Positions 47,871 to 59,951 are shown, counted from the first letter of the stretch. The stretch: DNA of 64,000 nucleotides from Avena insularis (GCA_023614405.1 CM042685.1:184670257-184734256), one strand, 5' to 3'. The notes: generated by a model from the letters alone, not told the origin. Translations and numbers: made by a program.

Positions 47871-49383
47871 TTATGTTCTAAAAATATATGTCTAATTTAT
47901 ACATAATCGAACTAACTGAAACCATACACTTGATATAGCAGGCATGCTAGAATCATATTTCTCATATTTTTCTCCATTGTAGCGCGTCCATTACAGGCGA
48001 CAACGTGTCCCTATAGACATCCGATAAAATTGGTGGGATACAGGCAACGATATGGCTGTGAGAAAAAAAACCGTCTAGCCATACCAGTCATACAAAGACT
48101 AACCTCTTGCATCCGTATCAAGACCTTTTACATGTCCAAGGCTTGATTCCTGCGGATTGACAACATAAAAAATATATACGCAAAGGCTAGCAATCAAGCA
48201 AAATGATGGAACCGAAAACACCCATACGTGCGATGACCAAACCAACAATCCGCCCAAAATATCCAAAAGAGCGACAACGCAAAGCCCGATCCAACCAAAA
48301 ATCATGCACACTTGTAGCACCACAAGCGTTGGCAGGCGAAAATGCAAAATGTATAGTAACACACGGTTCCGAGGACATTCACCAGTATATCGTCAGGGGA
48401 CGTGGATCTTTCCACTCGCTCAACAGTATTATTCTCAGCCACAGACGTAGCAGGTGTGCTTCCCAACAGACATGGTTACACGGTATTTTCTGAAGCTGCA
48501 AAAACAAGGACATCAGGCTTCTCTACATACAGATAGAAAAAACAAATAAAACGGCCAAGTCTCAGCGTAAGGCATTTGTGAAAACAACTCAATACACGAT
48601 AATTTCCAACCAAGGATCTCCTTTGACAAAAACTGAATCATTATAAAGGTGAGCAAGAGCAAAAGGTTCTTTTTCACCTGGTTATGAGTACAGTTCAACA
48701 GGTTTAGAAGTTAGTACGATCCTATGAGCGCAATGTCATCTTCAGGATAAGTAGTCAAGTGTATATATACTCTACCCACATTAGCTACCAGCTCTAATTT
48801 AAGAGAAGATTGTGTAAAAATTATCGGGTACCAAATTAGCTCTAACTCTAGTTTAAGAGAAGATTGTTGAAACTCTGCACTATCCTTTCTTATAACTTTT
48901 CTTCTTCAATATTTTTATTTTTCTGCATTCACTTGATGGTAAAATCTATTGGCCCAAGTCCGTCAGTTTTCTCCTATGTGCGCCGATCATTGCCTTCCTA
49001 CTTGCTTGAGATCTTGTGACACCGGCTGACACAAGAAATTCTCCTAGCTGTTTGTTGACATATTCTTTTAGAACACCATGGAAGTACTTTATAAATACAT
49101 AATTCCAAGTAATGACATCAAATTTAGAGACAATGAAAACGTAATTTTGTAAACTCCTTCAGTAATACTTGAATTGCTTCATAGGAAAATATTGCACGTG
49201 TGAAAACATGGCAAGCATAACCAAAGAAAAATAGAAACCTGACCGTACACAACTAGCTAACAACCAGCTTCAGCAGGTCGAGACAATAGAATTAATGGAG
49301 CACAAATCTATTTCAGACATCACGATGACACATGAAGAGGGAAGAGACACGCGAATATACAGGAAACATGGGTTAGAACGGAG
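47871..49383. other. Intergenic, nothing recognised
   Basis: AT-rich, with only short overlapping frames on both strands. A small direct repeat (TTTAAGAGAAGATTGT) occurs near 48799 and 48852. No transposon ends or exons that I can support. Confidence 0.5.
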
Positions 49384-50370
49384 ATGACCATGTCACAGTT
49401 CAAGCATTGCCAATATAAAATCAGAACAGGAACCACCACCATACCTTACATTGGAGCTGACCACCCACCAATGTGCTCCACTCCTCCGCCCCCCGCGGAA
49501 CAAACTACATCAGGTTTCGAGACCGTCCACCGCTTAACACAATGGCCACCGTTCCGAGACCGCCCCCCGCAGCACCGCCTGAAGCCACAAGTCGGCAGGC
49601 CGCCTGACACCGAGGCAACATGCTGCGAAGTTCATCGACGTTGTCGCCGATTCAGCCCGCCATGCCCCCCACCTTTGACCTCTCGCCTAACCACCATGGC
49701 CCGCCCACCAAGCCTCGATCCATCGAACTCCATAGTTCCCATCGATGTTGTAGCTTCTCGCCACCGCAAATCATGCCCGAATTGCCAAAATCCATGCAAC
49801 GTGAAATGAACCAAATGGTAAGCAACACGTCCCGGGCAGCCACAGGCCACCAAAACCAGAGAGCTTAGAGCTCTTTGAAGATACTGGTAGTATGATACAA
49901 ACTTCATAGTACACTAGTTATAGGAAAAGCAGCATAGGAGGGAGAAATTAGGAAATAAGAACCTATATTTCTTGAAATTGCTTCAACGTTTCTCTAGCTG
50001 GAACTCTATACCAAAATAAGGGAATTTGATTCAGTTAGTCTAGCTAATTTAGTACATCATTTGTAGCCCAAAAAAAAAAATCAGTGGTGAATAACCAAAC
50101 ATTGAAGTTAGCAGTAGTGCTAAAGAAATATAATGATATATTGGAAAGAAACTGGTCGCTACTTATGATTTCAAAGCAGAGACAGGTTTGAGAATTGTGC
50201 TCACTATACCAAGTGTTGAACCTAATTCCGCTCATGTAAAGTTTGAACCAGAGTTGCAGCTTGATAGTTCAACTGATCCTTATAAGCTGGATATATTTTC
50301 TACATCACCCCCCAATGCACCCAGCTCGGCTGAAAATCCAAGCTCTGTAATGCAAATTCCTAAAAATTAA
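49384..50370 (+). other. Gene-like fragments of unknown origin
   Basis: A GC-rich block (49440-49870) has two overlapping plus-strand frames and a possible splice donor (CAAATG/GTAAGC near 49817). About 340 bp further on, an open stretch at 50137-50370 reads VATYDFKAETGLRIV, VEPNSAHVKFEPELQLD, DPYKLDIFSTSPPNAPSS and ends in TAA. Amino acid composition looks protein-like, but I recognise no family. It may be remains of a host gene or a captured fragment. Confidence 0.3.
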
Positions 50371-52548
50371 AAATAAGTGAAACTGATGAAATTTGGCCAA
50401 GTACTCAGTGCATTTGAAGAATTGAGGGTTTATTCAGGATTGGGAAACTCATAGCCTTTGTGTATTTTCATTGGACCGGTATGCATTTCTATACTTCAGG
50501 ATATGCTTAAATATATTTCTTTTATTGGTGATTAAGCTTATTTCTGTACGCCTTATTTTGATTGCAGCTATGGTGATTATGTATCTGATCAAATGGTTTC
50601 CCCGAACAGATCAACACTGAGTGTTAATTTAGTGTGACAATGAAATGAAAAACATAGAAGTTTGGGCCTATGCCTACCTGCCAACCTTGGGCCTGAACAA
50701 TTACAGTGTGTTAATTTAGTGTTAACTTGAGGCTCAGGCACTAGAAAGTTAGTGTTGTGCTGATATTCTAGTGAAATACACTTCAGATCTTCTCTTGTTT
50801 TGCTTTCCTTACAACCTTGTAAAAAGAATTGACAGGATAAAGCTACTATATGAAACACAATATAGATCTAAAGAATTGAAAAATACTATTAAACAGTACT
50901 AAATCGGTTTATCTAAAATAGGGACAATGTTCAGAAAGCATCCCTATATCTCCAAGTTGTGACTGAGAGATCCCTCACTGAACAATAAGGTTAAGAGTAT
51001 GAAACATTAGAAAAGTATTCAAATGGTCCAGAATAAGCTTCTTTAAAATCAGAACAATTTTGAAAAAACACCGTCTGTTTCAAATGTCTCACTCAGATCA
51101 CACTCATCGAGCAACAAGGTTCCAATATTATGGAATATTGCGCAAGTATCCAACCCCACATGAAGCGTCACATCAAATGGAGGAATACATGAAACTTCAA
51201 GTGCAAATCATGAACGCAAGCTAGAAACGTAGATAATTTGGTTATCCAATTTGCAGCTAGAAAATAATAAGCAAAGATCAATAATTCAGCGACACCATAA
51301 ACTAACAGAAAATTCATTGCAATATCGAAGCTATAATCACCTTCTAACTCGCTTCCCTCGAAACTTTTGTCTTTCCATTGGCCTTTTCCTAAACTTTTCT
51401 TGTTCTCACCTAACCCTTGTTCACCGTTTAGGAAGTTCCAAAGAATTCATAACTAAAAGTTTATCGCATCCAAACAAAATATTGCCCAATATTATATACG
51501 CCAGCATGTTGGTTGCAAATATGTTGTACTCGTCAACTCTGGTATAATTGACTGGCAGAGTTAACTCTAGAAAACTTTGAATCAGCTCACGGTGGTGATA
51601 TTATCATTTAATATGTTTATTATGTGCAACAATGACCACTAGTTTTTTAAAATCCAGGTTGACTGCCTAATAGAATGTTTGCATACTTTAATCTAATGAG
51701 CCAGTTTTAGTGGTGCTACCATTGTTCATCAACTTCATGAAAGCAAGACCATCCATCCTACATCAACAGCCAGCAGTAGCATCAGCAAGCTATGAGGAAG
51801 CAGTAGAAGCATCAGCATGCAGTAGTATTAGTAAGCAGCAATAAGAAGCATCGGCAGGTAGCGACCAACATCATAAAAAACAAGCATGCAGAGTCGCATC
51901 AGCAACAAGCTGAATCTCTCTTCAGCTCCATCGCGTCTCTCTCTCTCTCGATCGGTTGATTTTTCTTTGTCCCGTCCAACTCATCCCTTCCACCAGCACC
52001 GTCCTACCCCTCCCAACCACATACCTTCACCACCGCTGACCTCCTTCCATACCTCCACCAGATTCCGCCTCCTATGATTCCTCTCCAGTTTCTCTTTCTA
52101 TGGATGTATCCCCCTCTCCTCTCTCCCGTCCTCCACTCTGTCCCATCCCGTACCCTCTTGTCCTCCAGTCTCTCCCTCCCCCTCTCTATCCGGCCTCCCT
52201 CTCCCTGACAAGGATCTGCAGGTGGCGTTGGCGCAAAAAAGGAAAGAAAAGAGGGGGCGTGGAATACCTCCGCTCGGACGTGCTGGAGGTAGACGACCTC
52301 GAAATCGTTGTCGATGCCAAGCCCGTCCGCTTAACTACCAAGGCAGCACAAGGTTGAGGAACGCCGGCGGCAGGGATGGGCAGCGCCAGTATCTTCGAGG
52401 GGAATTATCTACGGAGAAGTGGGTTCACCGGTCGAGCACGCACATGTTCCTAAATCCACGAGCGGTGACACAGTAATACACCGCTAGGTAGGGCCAACAA
52501 GCGCCACATTCCGATCGAGCAACCACATGCCACCAAAACCAGAGCTCA
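50371..52548. other. Intergenic with a diverged tandem pair and pyrimidine-rich block
   Basis: Two diverged copies of about 125 bp lie near 50900-51160 (shared AACAATAAGGTT/CAACAAGGTT and AAGTAT(T/C)CAA). An AGCAGTAGCATCAGCA-rich tract lies near 51765-51870, then a CT-rich block at 51920-52200 with frames that are not convincing genes. Confidence 0.4.
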
Positions 52549-52836
52549 GGCCTTTCACAGTGCACTGTTTCTTACATGCTATCATAGGCACTAACATATT
52601 TTAGAAACGGTTAGTACAATGTGCTATTTCTTAAAGGTATATCTAAAGGGTTTATATATTTAATAATTTGAGGCTCATGCATGCATAGGATTGGGCTAGC
52701 CAATTTTTCTGCCTATGGTTGCGTGCAAGAGGTGTAGCTTAGCTAAGATACAACACTCTCTTTCATCATTAATTAAGGTGCCACATAAGCAAATTGCTTA
52801 AGATATAGAGCTAAAATACATCCATTGTGAAAGGCC
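52549..52836 (-). mobile_element. Tourist-like MITE, copy 1
   Basis: Terminal inverted repeats GGCCTTTCACAGTG and CATTGTGAAAGGCC, 288 bp, with TCA (52546-52548) and TTA (52837-52839) as a diverged 3-bp target duplication. It has the same core as copy 2 at 52985 (AAGAGGTGT.GCTTAGCTAAG against AAGAGGTGTTTCTTAGCTAAG), in the opposite orientation. Confidence 0.8.
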
Positions 52837-52984
52837 TTAGAGCTGCTTAGGGATGTCTCGATCAGTTTTTGTAGTATGGAAGGAGCGAAGCGGATCCAAG
52901 ATCGATCAAAATCCTAGGCTACTGACTCGGATGGAAAAACCACGACACGTCCAGGACCAAGATTCCTTTGTGGACAAAGATAAG

Positions 52985-53215
52985 GCCTTTCATAATGAGT
53001 GGTTCTTAGCGGTATATCGTAGGCATTTTTTCTATGTGACACTATAGTTAATGAGGAAAAGATTGAGGTTGTATCTTAGCTAAGAAACACCTCTTACACA
53101 AAATCATAGGCAAAAAAACATGATTAGGCCAATCAAATGCATGCATGTCATCTGAATCATTAAATATAGATACACCACTTAAGAAACAATTGTGTCTTAA
53201 TAATTTATTTTGGAA
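52985..53215 (+). mobile_element. Tourist-like MITE, copy 2, right end missing
   Basis: It starts GGCCTTTCATAATGAGTGG and follows copy 1 (read in reverse) through CTTAGCTAAGAAACACCTC, GCATGCATG and ACTTAAGAAACA. The last 60 bp or so and the right terminal repeat are absent. Confidence 0.7.
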
Positions 53216-53901
53216 AAAGATAATGAGAAGCACGCGCGGTGTGCGACACGTCACGATTCGGGAAAAAACTAATCCTATCTCCTAGAAGCGCACATCTTAG
53301 CCCCCATATGCCTTAGGAAAATGATGGGATCCCCCGGAGGATATCGTCCGGGTTGAAACGTCGATGTCGAACCGAAGAAAGAGAGAAGCCCACCAACTTC
53401 TCGTTTCTTCCTCCACGCGCAGCAAAGCGTTTAGGCCTTTTTTCTCTTTCCCCAAACACCTCTGTCTCCGGCGACCTCCACCCCAGCGACCACCGCCTAG
53501 CACAGTCGTTGCCTTGCGTCGCCGGCCACCGCTCCCATTGCTGCCTTCCGTCGCCAGCCGCCGTCCCTGTCGCTGCCTTCCGCCGCCCTAGCTACATGTG
53601 TTGCTGCCATGGTCGTGGGGATCTTGCCTACCATGGTTGATTAGCCATGTTTAGGCCTGCAGGGACCTCGCCGGCAACGCAACCTCCCACCAACGAGCTT
53701 CTCCGATGACCCGACTTATTCCCTGCGGCTGGTGCTATGAGCCTTCGACACTGGTGCTCCGTCCTCGACAGTGATGCTACTAGGCTAGGGCCTAGGGGAA
53801 CTTGAGGCAGATGCCTCCGGGATCGATGCACCTGGCCATGGTGAGACTGGTAAAGGACGATGATTTTAGTACCAACTTTTAGCTACCAAGCTGTTTTGGG
53901 G
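53216..53901. other. GC-rich intergenic block, unassigned
   Basis: Codon-like but repetitive frames on both strands (SPAAVPVAAFRR-like). I see no conserved domain. It probably belongs with the GCTACA-rich tract that follows as one non-coding transposon, but the ends are not identified. Confidence 0.35.
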
Positions 53902-54330
53902 TTTGCTACGTGAAGTCGATGGTTGGGCTGCAAAAGGCGTCGATGTCTGCTACATGCGGCATCGGAGTTTGCTACATGCGTCGGCGGCGGTGCTACAAAA
54001 TCCCGGATTTTGCTACATTTTTGCTACAAGGTCGAATTCGGTTTTTGCTACATTTTTTTTATTTTTTTGCTACATTTTGTTTTCTGATTTTGCTACAATA
54101 TCATAAATTTTTTGCTACACGACATCCGCGCTGAGGTTTCCGATGAGAAAAGTCTCCAACGAAGCTAGTTTTTTGCTACATTAGAAGATTTTTTTTGCTA
54201 CAACCATCTTGTGGTTTTGCTACAACAATGTCATCTTTTTGCTAGAAGGTCTCCGGTGAGAGTCACTAACGAGTTTTTTCCGACGATGTCTCCTGTGAAG
54301 TCGGTTTTACTACATTAGCATATTTTTTTG
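53902..54330. repeat. GCTACA-rich tract (TTTTTGCTACA repeats)
   Basis: GCTACA or close variants recur well over ten times in about 430 bp at irregular spacing, mostly as TTTTTGCTACA. This kind of tract is common in non-coding parts of grass DNA transposons. It has no coding value. Confidence 0.75.
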
Positions 54331-55440
54331 CTGCATGGTCTCCGACGAGATCTTCGGCGGATCGTTTTATTTTCTGAAACGAATCTTTTTTCTTCAGAAG
54401 CAAAAGCCAAACATTTATAGAAAAAAAATAGACGTTTACAGCAAAAACCGAAATTTGAAGAAAAAATACACGCGTCAGTAGAGAAGGAGGACGATCGCTG
54501 AGTGTGTCCTATGCCTTATCCCGTCCTGAGTTGTTTTAGGTCACTCAAATCTCTCTCTTCAAACCGGAATATTTTATCATTTGCCATACTTTACTTCAGA
54601 AATTTATTATTTACCACACTGACCACTACATGTCAGTGACACATGATGTGGCAAATAATAAAACTGAAAAGTACAGTCCCTCCAAACCGGCCACAAAAGC
54701 GGCGCGCCGGGAGGTTCGAGGAGCGAGAGGAGGAGGCCGCCGCCGGGAGCAAGTTGGGGGTGGCCGCCGCAGCCGGGCACACATCGGGGAAGGCTGCCGC
54801 GCGAGTACACGGCCGCAAGGGAGACCGGCGCCACCAGGAACGCGTCGGGGAGGCCACCGCTGGGGAGAGTGCCGCCGAGCACGCAGTACGGATGCCGCCA
54901 CCAAGGAGGCGAGTTGATGTGGGGTTCCTGTTGAGGCGATGTGGTGTTGTTTCCGCCGGGCGTCCGTCGTCGCCGAGCGTGACGAAGAGCCTACTGCCAT
55001 GGCGCCGAGTGCAAAGAGGCCGACGACAAGTGCAAGTAGCCCGTCGACGACAAGTACATGGATGCATGCAGGATATGAGGAGTCCGGTGACTGCCTGTTG
55101 CAGACTAGCTTTCCTCTTCTCTACATCTCAATTCTGTTGTGCTCTTGATTTTTTTCACGGAGATGCTCGTCGAGTTTTGTGATCTTCATCTGGAGTGATT
55201 CCTTGCATCTGCCTGGTTTTTTGGACGATGATGGATTCATCGAACTAGAGCTTGGGATACTCTGTAGTCAATCTGGTAATTAGTAGTACTAATTGAACGT
55301 GGCAATTAAGCTTAATCTAACTGGCAATTAAGGTTAGTTATCTAGCAGCTAGAACCTACTTAGTATGGCCATTATAATAAAGCTGGCAATTAGGCATAAT
55401 TAATCCGGCAAGTAGGTCTATTATCATGGCAATTCACAGT
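54331..55440. other. Unassigned, GC-rich block then CTGGCAATTA-rich sequence
   Basis: 54640-55080 is GC-rich with competing frames on both strands and no recognisable domain. From 55270 the motif TGGCAATTA(A/G) recurs at short intervals. The same motif flanks the MITE and LINE near 61690 and 62035, so it is part of one dispersed or once continuous host sequence. Confidence 0.35.
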
Positions 55441-55722
55441 AGTAACAATTTGAGCTTGTTAAATAAGCCTAATTAATATCTTAATTCACAGTAGTAACAT
55501 GCATGGGGAGAAAAAGAGTTATGAAAGCGTTCACATTTGTTCACATATGTGCATGCAATCATTTTGTTCTTTTCACACGGGAGTAATTACAGAGATTAAG
55601 TGTTTTTGTGTCTAAGTATTTTGGGATTGCATGGTTTGCAAATTGTGTCATTTAAACCGGGATGGAGGGAGTAACAATTTGAGCTTGTTAAATAAGCCTA
55701 ATTAATCTCTTAATTAGTATTC
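55441..55722. repeat. Direct repeat flanking a half-MITE
   Basis: GTAACAATTTGAGCTTGTTA and the following 26 bp occur at 55442 and 55671 (offset 229). Between them, 55491-55671 is the right arm of the same MITE that is split by the Helitron, ending CCGGGATGGAGGGAG. Confidence 0.85.
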
Positions 55723-55737
55723 TGGCAATTAAGACTA

Positions 55738-55817
55738 CTCCCTCCGTTCCGATTTAAAGGACACAATTTGCAATTCTCTGGGCCCTAGGTGTCATCTAAT
55801 TGGTCCATTTAATAGAA
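55738..55817. mobile_element. Stowaway-like MITE, left half
   Basis: It starts CTCCCTCCGTTCCGATTTAA after TA (55736-55737). Its inverted partner is the right half at 61498-61681. The two are separated by the Helitron. Confidence 0.92.
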
Positions 55818-55830
55818 CTAGTAAGCGTGC

Positions 55831-55845
55831 ACGTGCAACGCACGT
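55831..55845 (-). other. Helitron 3' hairpin
   Basis: ACGTGC AAC GCACGT, a perfect 6-bp stem with a 3-base loop, nine bases from the terminal CTAG (55818-55821). It is the expected rolling-circle termination signal. Confidence 0.88.
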
Positions 55846-56331
55846 TATAATCTATAATAAAATATTTATTTTAAATCTTATTGATTTTTTAGCGACTTTT
55901 TTTACCAAGCTATTAAGTTTGACTCGTGCCTAACACTAAGTGTACGACACACGTATAATCATTTGTTGGATTGGCGGACGGTAAATAGAAAAATGATTGA
56001 AAGGTAAACTTAACTTTCGATGGTGAGTCTGATTGATCTTTTGAGATTTTAGGAGGTCTATTCACGACATACAAATCATGGGACATTTGTTGCTTTCGTT
56101 GACTTCCAAGTATCTGTTTTTTATATCCTTATCGCTCAACTCCGAATCTAGTAAAATGACAGCTATTTTGCCTCTAAATGTGACATATGAGCCTACGTCA
56201 TACAATAAGTAACAAGACACGTAGCTAATACACCTGTTTAGAAGTGTCGGGTAAAAAATCACTGGTGAAGCACTCATTCAAACTTAACAACCACAGACCA
56301 AGGAATAACACGCATGATTATATATGTACTA

Positions 56332-56588
56332 CTCCATCCTTCCTAAATTAACTCATTTTTCTAGATTGATAGTCCATCCGTTTTAAAATATAAAATGTTT
56401 TAGTTTTTTGAAACAAATGTATCTAGATATTCTTTAGTGTGTAGGTTTGTATAAAGTCACGTACTAAAAAACATCTAGATACATTCGTTTCACAAAAGCC
56501 AAAACATTTTATATTATAAACAGAGGGAGTATATATCTATACAGTGAATCGCATCTGATAAATGTGAATCTAGACAAATATAAGTCAG
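56332..56588. mobile_element. Stowaway MITE (outer), right end lost
   Basis: It starts CTCCATCCTTCCTAAATTAA after TA. It is interrupted by an inner Stowaway at 56372-56529 and resumes with GTGAATCTAGACAAATATAA. The right terminal repeat is missing where a poly(T) tail begins at 56589. Confidence 0.75.
56372..56529. mobile_element. Stowaway MITE (inner)
   Basis: Ends GTCCATCCGTTTTAAAATAT and TATAAACAGAGGGAG, with TA at 56370-56371 and 56530-56531. Arms TATCTAGATA/TATCTAGATG-type sequences pair (ATGTATCTAGATA and ACATCTAGATACAT). Confidence 0.88.
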
Positions 56589-56717
56589 TTTTTTTTTTCA
56601 AATCCAGGAGCTTTATTGATCAAACGATGGCCTCGTGACACGCACCACACCCTATCTACAAAAAGATCGATCGGGTCCGGTTGAATAGAAAAAAAGTAGA
56701 TAACCGTGGTACTCACT
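56589..56717 (-). mobile_element. Short retroposon 3' end (LINE/SINE type)
   Basis: Ten T (56589-56598) are the poly(A) tail of a minus-strand copy. Its 3' end has an AATAAAG signal (complement of 56611-56617). It landed in the outer Stowaway. The left border is approximate because no clear target duplication is visible. Confidence 0.55.
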
Positions 56718-58623
56718 CAGTCAATCTCATAATTCAATGCTAAAGAAAACCACCCCGTCTCCCTAAAAAAAAACACCCTGTCACCTACATCCCGACCGCC
56801 GTGAGCTGTTGCCCATGTCTCCCGCCGTTCCCCATTCCTTACTCCCAAGTCCCTATCTCAACCTCGTCCCTCCCCTTTGTCCCCAGCTATAGCGCGAGAA
56901 CTCTGCGCACCCCTGCTCTTCCCCACCTCATCCCGTCGAATTCGGTCGCCGAAGTGCCCGCGGAGGCAGATGAGCTCGTCATGGTCACAGGCGAGCCGGC
57001 GCTAGGCGCTGTCGGAGGCGGACGCGGGCGCGGAGCCATACATGGACATGGACACGGAGGCATGGGCTCGTCTCCACCGGAACGGCGGCCACAGCAATCG
57101 CGTGTCAGAGGGATCCACGGGCTGACCACAAAATGTACAAGGTCAAATCCTCTTTCTCATTTCTCTTTCCAAGTTGTTGATCTGTCTAGGCCAGAGTGAT
57201 CTTCCCGATCTAATTAGGAGGATTGGCTACCTAGAGCATTTTCAAAGTCTGGGCACGCCATGCGCAGTGGCGGTCATCCAGTGTCATCGATCTTGCTTTT
57301 GCAGTTCGTCCTCGTGAGCTAGACGGATAAGAGGCACGCAGATAGATCTCGAGATCGCAATTTGGCCTAGCGAGCAGACAAACAGGCAATAGACAGATCA
57401 ATCTTTTTCTTAGCAAAGGTAGATGGGTCGATCGGTCCCACTTTCATCGCTTGTGGCTTCTTGACCTGTTAGTATGTCAGGCAAGCTGACCCGTGGGTTG
57501 TGTCCTATGTGGCTCAATGCCTCAAACAACAAGGAAACAAGCGTAATGTGGCCCAATTATAGAACTGCGTAGGTTTGTATGCCCAAAACCGTGAATTGGA
57601 CAATAAAATCAAGCACACCAACTTTCCCATATATAGGTTAACGCCTGTATATAAAAACTACATGTTACACATTATATATTAGGCAAACATAACTTTTGGT
57701 TTGGCTATCAATAGGTGAAGATAACTTTCGCTTGGGCTTTCAGTATTTGACACTAATGTTAGCTTTGATCAGGTCTGCAATGTGTTTCTAACGAATATGA
57801 TTTCATAAGAAAAACGGTTTCTAACGAATATACTTTCATAAAAAAGACAGCTATTCATCTTTAACTTGTTATTCCCATGCAACACAAAATTGGATGTTTG
57901 ATGGATATAATCCATATTTGCTCTGAACTTCATGACACCTGCATTAGATGAGCATAACCATTTGTCTGGAGCACCACTACATCAAACGAACTAAAACAAT
58001 ATGGGTTTTTTCATAGTATGTTTCCTTTCTGGACCAAATCATTAAATGAACTAAAAGAATCTATGTGTTATCTGAAAAGGAAGTGGATTTTCTAACAATT
58101 GTAAAAATGCATGCAGGTTTAGCTACGACGATAAATAAATATAGGACCGGTACAACATGAAGTCTTGTAGTGTCTAAAGCTACGGTGCAGTTACATCTTC
58201 CTTGCTTTATCTAACAATATTTATTCTTTTCTGTTCTGTATTAGGCACTAATGGTAGATTTATATGTTTTTTGGTGATGAACAATCACAAAAGGAAGAGG
58301 AAGCAGCCAACCAGATGAGTAACTAAGGATATAAAAGAGAAGGAAGAAGAAAAATAAATCGGCAACTACGCTTCAAGGGTAACCTTCCATTTACTCCTAA
58401 TACTGTAATTTGATGCATGTATTTATTCCCTGAATAAAATTGATACCTTGCTTGCATGTGTTATGAGAGAGAGAGAGAAGGTAGGCTTGCTAGAGAGAGA
58501 GATGACATAACCATTGTATATTAAATACAGCGATTGAGAACTCAAAGGGTAGTAAATATGGTCCAATCAGTAAAATGATATAACCATGTACACAAATATT
58601 GATATTAGCATGAGAGTACATAC
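56718..58623. other. Helitron interior, no gene found
   Basis: A GC-rich plus-strand frame (56801-57199, with GGGRGRGAIHGHGHGG) looks like low-complexity sequence. The rest is AT-rich. A small duplication of TTTCTAACGAATAT occurs near 57785 and 57820, and GA-rich runs occur at 58464-58502. Confidence 0.4.
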
Positions 58624-59130
58624 CGACATTTTCCTTTCTAGGTACCTCTGTAGAATGCATAGACGTAGGGTAGTCAGTAGTACTTTGTAGATGTTGACTC
58701 TCATAATTAGCTTTGGTCATTTGAGGTTGATTGGAGCCATAAAAAGGACCTCCAAATGAGTAAAAGGAAAAGAGCCCTCACATTAATTCCAATTAAACAC
58801 AATCGAGTATATGCAGTATAAACAAATCTATGAACTAACCTGAGTTTTCAAATGTGTGACCTGAGGTGTGTAAGTTGACGGTTCTACTCAATTGGGGTAT
58901 TTCAACACCTGACAATTGTGTGAGGGGCCGTGTATTGTGTTTCGTTCTTTCTAGCTTATTATTATGACAAAGAGGCATAACAATTGCTCTCATCCTTCCT
59001 GCAATTTTTTGCAATTGGTATGCATCATTCATGTGCATCCAATTGCCCTCATTTTCGTCAGTCACATTATTCTTGTTTTCTTGGGGGATGTCTCCAAGTG
59101 ATTGAAATGATTCTGGTATAGTTGATAAAT
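58624..59130 (-). pseudogene. Two phase-matched exons of an unknown gene in the Helitron
   Basis: Exon a 59130-58840 follows an acceptor TTTTCTTACAG and ends with donor GTTAGT. Exon b 58749-58624 starts after TTTGGAG and ends with donor GTATGT. Phases match across the intron (1 to 2), giving about 138 uninterrupted residues, including LSTIPESFQSLGDIPQEN, NDAYQLQKIAGRMRAIVM, GHTFENSG, PFYGSNQPQMTKANYESQ and HSTEVPRKENV. I do not recognise the family. The next possible exon meets a stop within ten codons. This is most likely a captured gene fragment. Confidence 0.5.
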
Positions 59131-59637
59131 CTGTAAGAAAATTGCACATAGAATTAATAATTGGAAAACTATAAACATTCAATCAGTAGTTGTGGTAGTA
59201 GAGAACCTGTGAATATGCATCTCATGAAATACCAGTTGGCTGTGTGACCTACATGTGAATATGCATCTCATGAAATCCAGAAGAACTATATATTGTGACA
59301 TATATAAAGATGAACACCGCGTAATGAAGCGACAGATTAGTTGCCAAGCAATAATAATTACTATTCTTAGCTGTGCCAGATTAGTTCAGGGAGGCATCCA
59401 TACAAGTGCATCTTGTAAATACTGAAGGAAAGAATGAAACGAAGTCCTATAACTCAAATGTTGTTCAATGACTTGTTTCATTATTTGTATCGATGTATTG
59501 TGCTTGCTCTACATCTTATTTTTGACTACATGCTTTAGGTATGCTTATGCATGATACAAAAGGTAAATTACTTGAAAACAATGAGATGGTGTTTGGCAAT
59601 TGATGCCAGAGGAGACATCCTTTTTCTCCAATCATTG

Positions 59638-59744
59638 GACATGATTGTAGTATAAAAATATGGCTGGAGAAATGAAAATTGAAAAAATCCGACATGATTG
59701 TAGTATAAAAATATGGCTACAGAAATGAAAATTTAAAAAAACCG
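59638..59744. repeat. 53-bp tandem duplication
   Basis: GACATGATTGTAGTATAAAA starts at 59638 and again at 59691; the copies differ by a few bases. A second local duplication (GTGAATATGCATCTCATGAA) lies at about 59211 and 59254. Confidence 0.88.
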
Positions 59745-59951
59745 GATGGAAACCCTCACTTCAGTTTATTGAAATGAGGTATGGACTGATGGAAGCATAT
59801 TTTTCTTTTGCACCAAACATGTATTATACAGCTGTTTCAAAGCTCTTCTTAATTATTATTCGTCTTGTTGATTCATATTGTGCTAAGTGAGGAAAGTGAC
59901 ACTTTTGAACCTTCTGGTTTAATAATGTTCTTCTAAAATCAGTCGTCACTG

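Noticed and set aside
58464..58502. GA-rich runs as a regulatory site
   Set aside because: Simple-sequence DNA without a nearby gene; it only cuts short a possible third exon of the fragment at 58624-59130.
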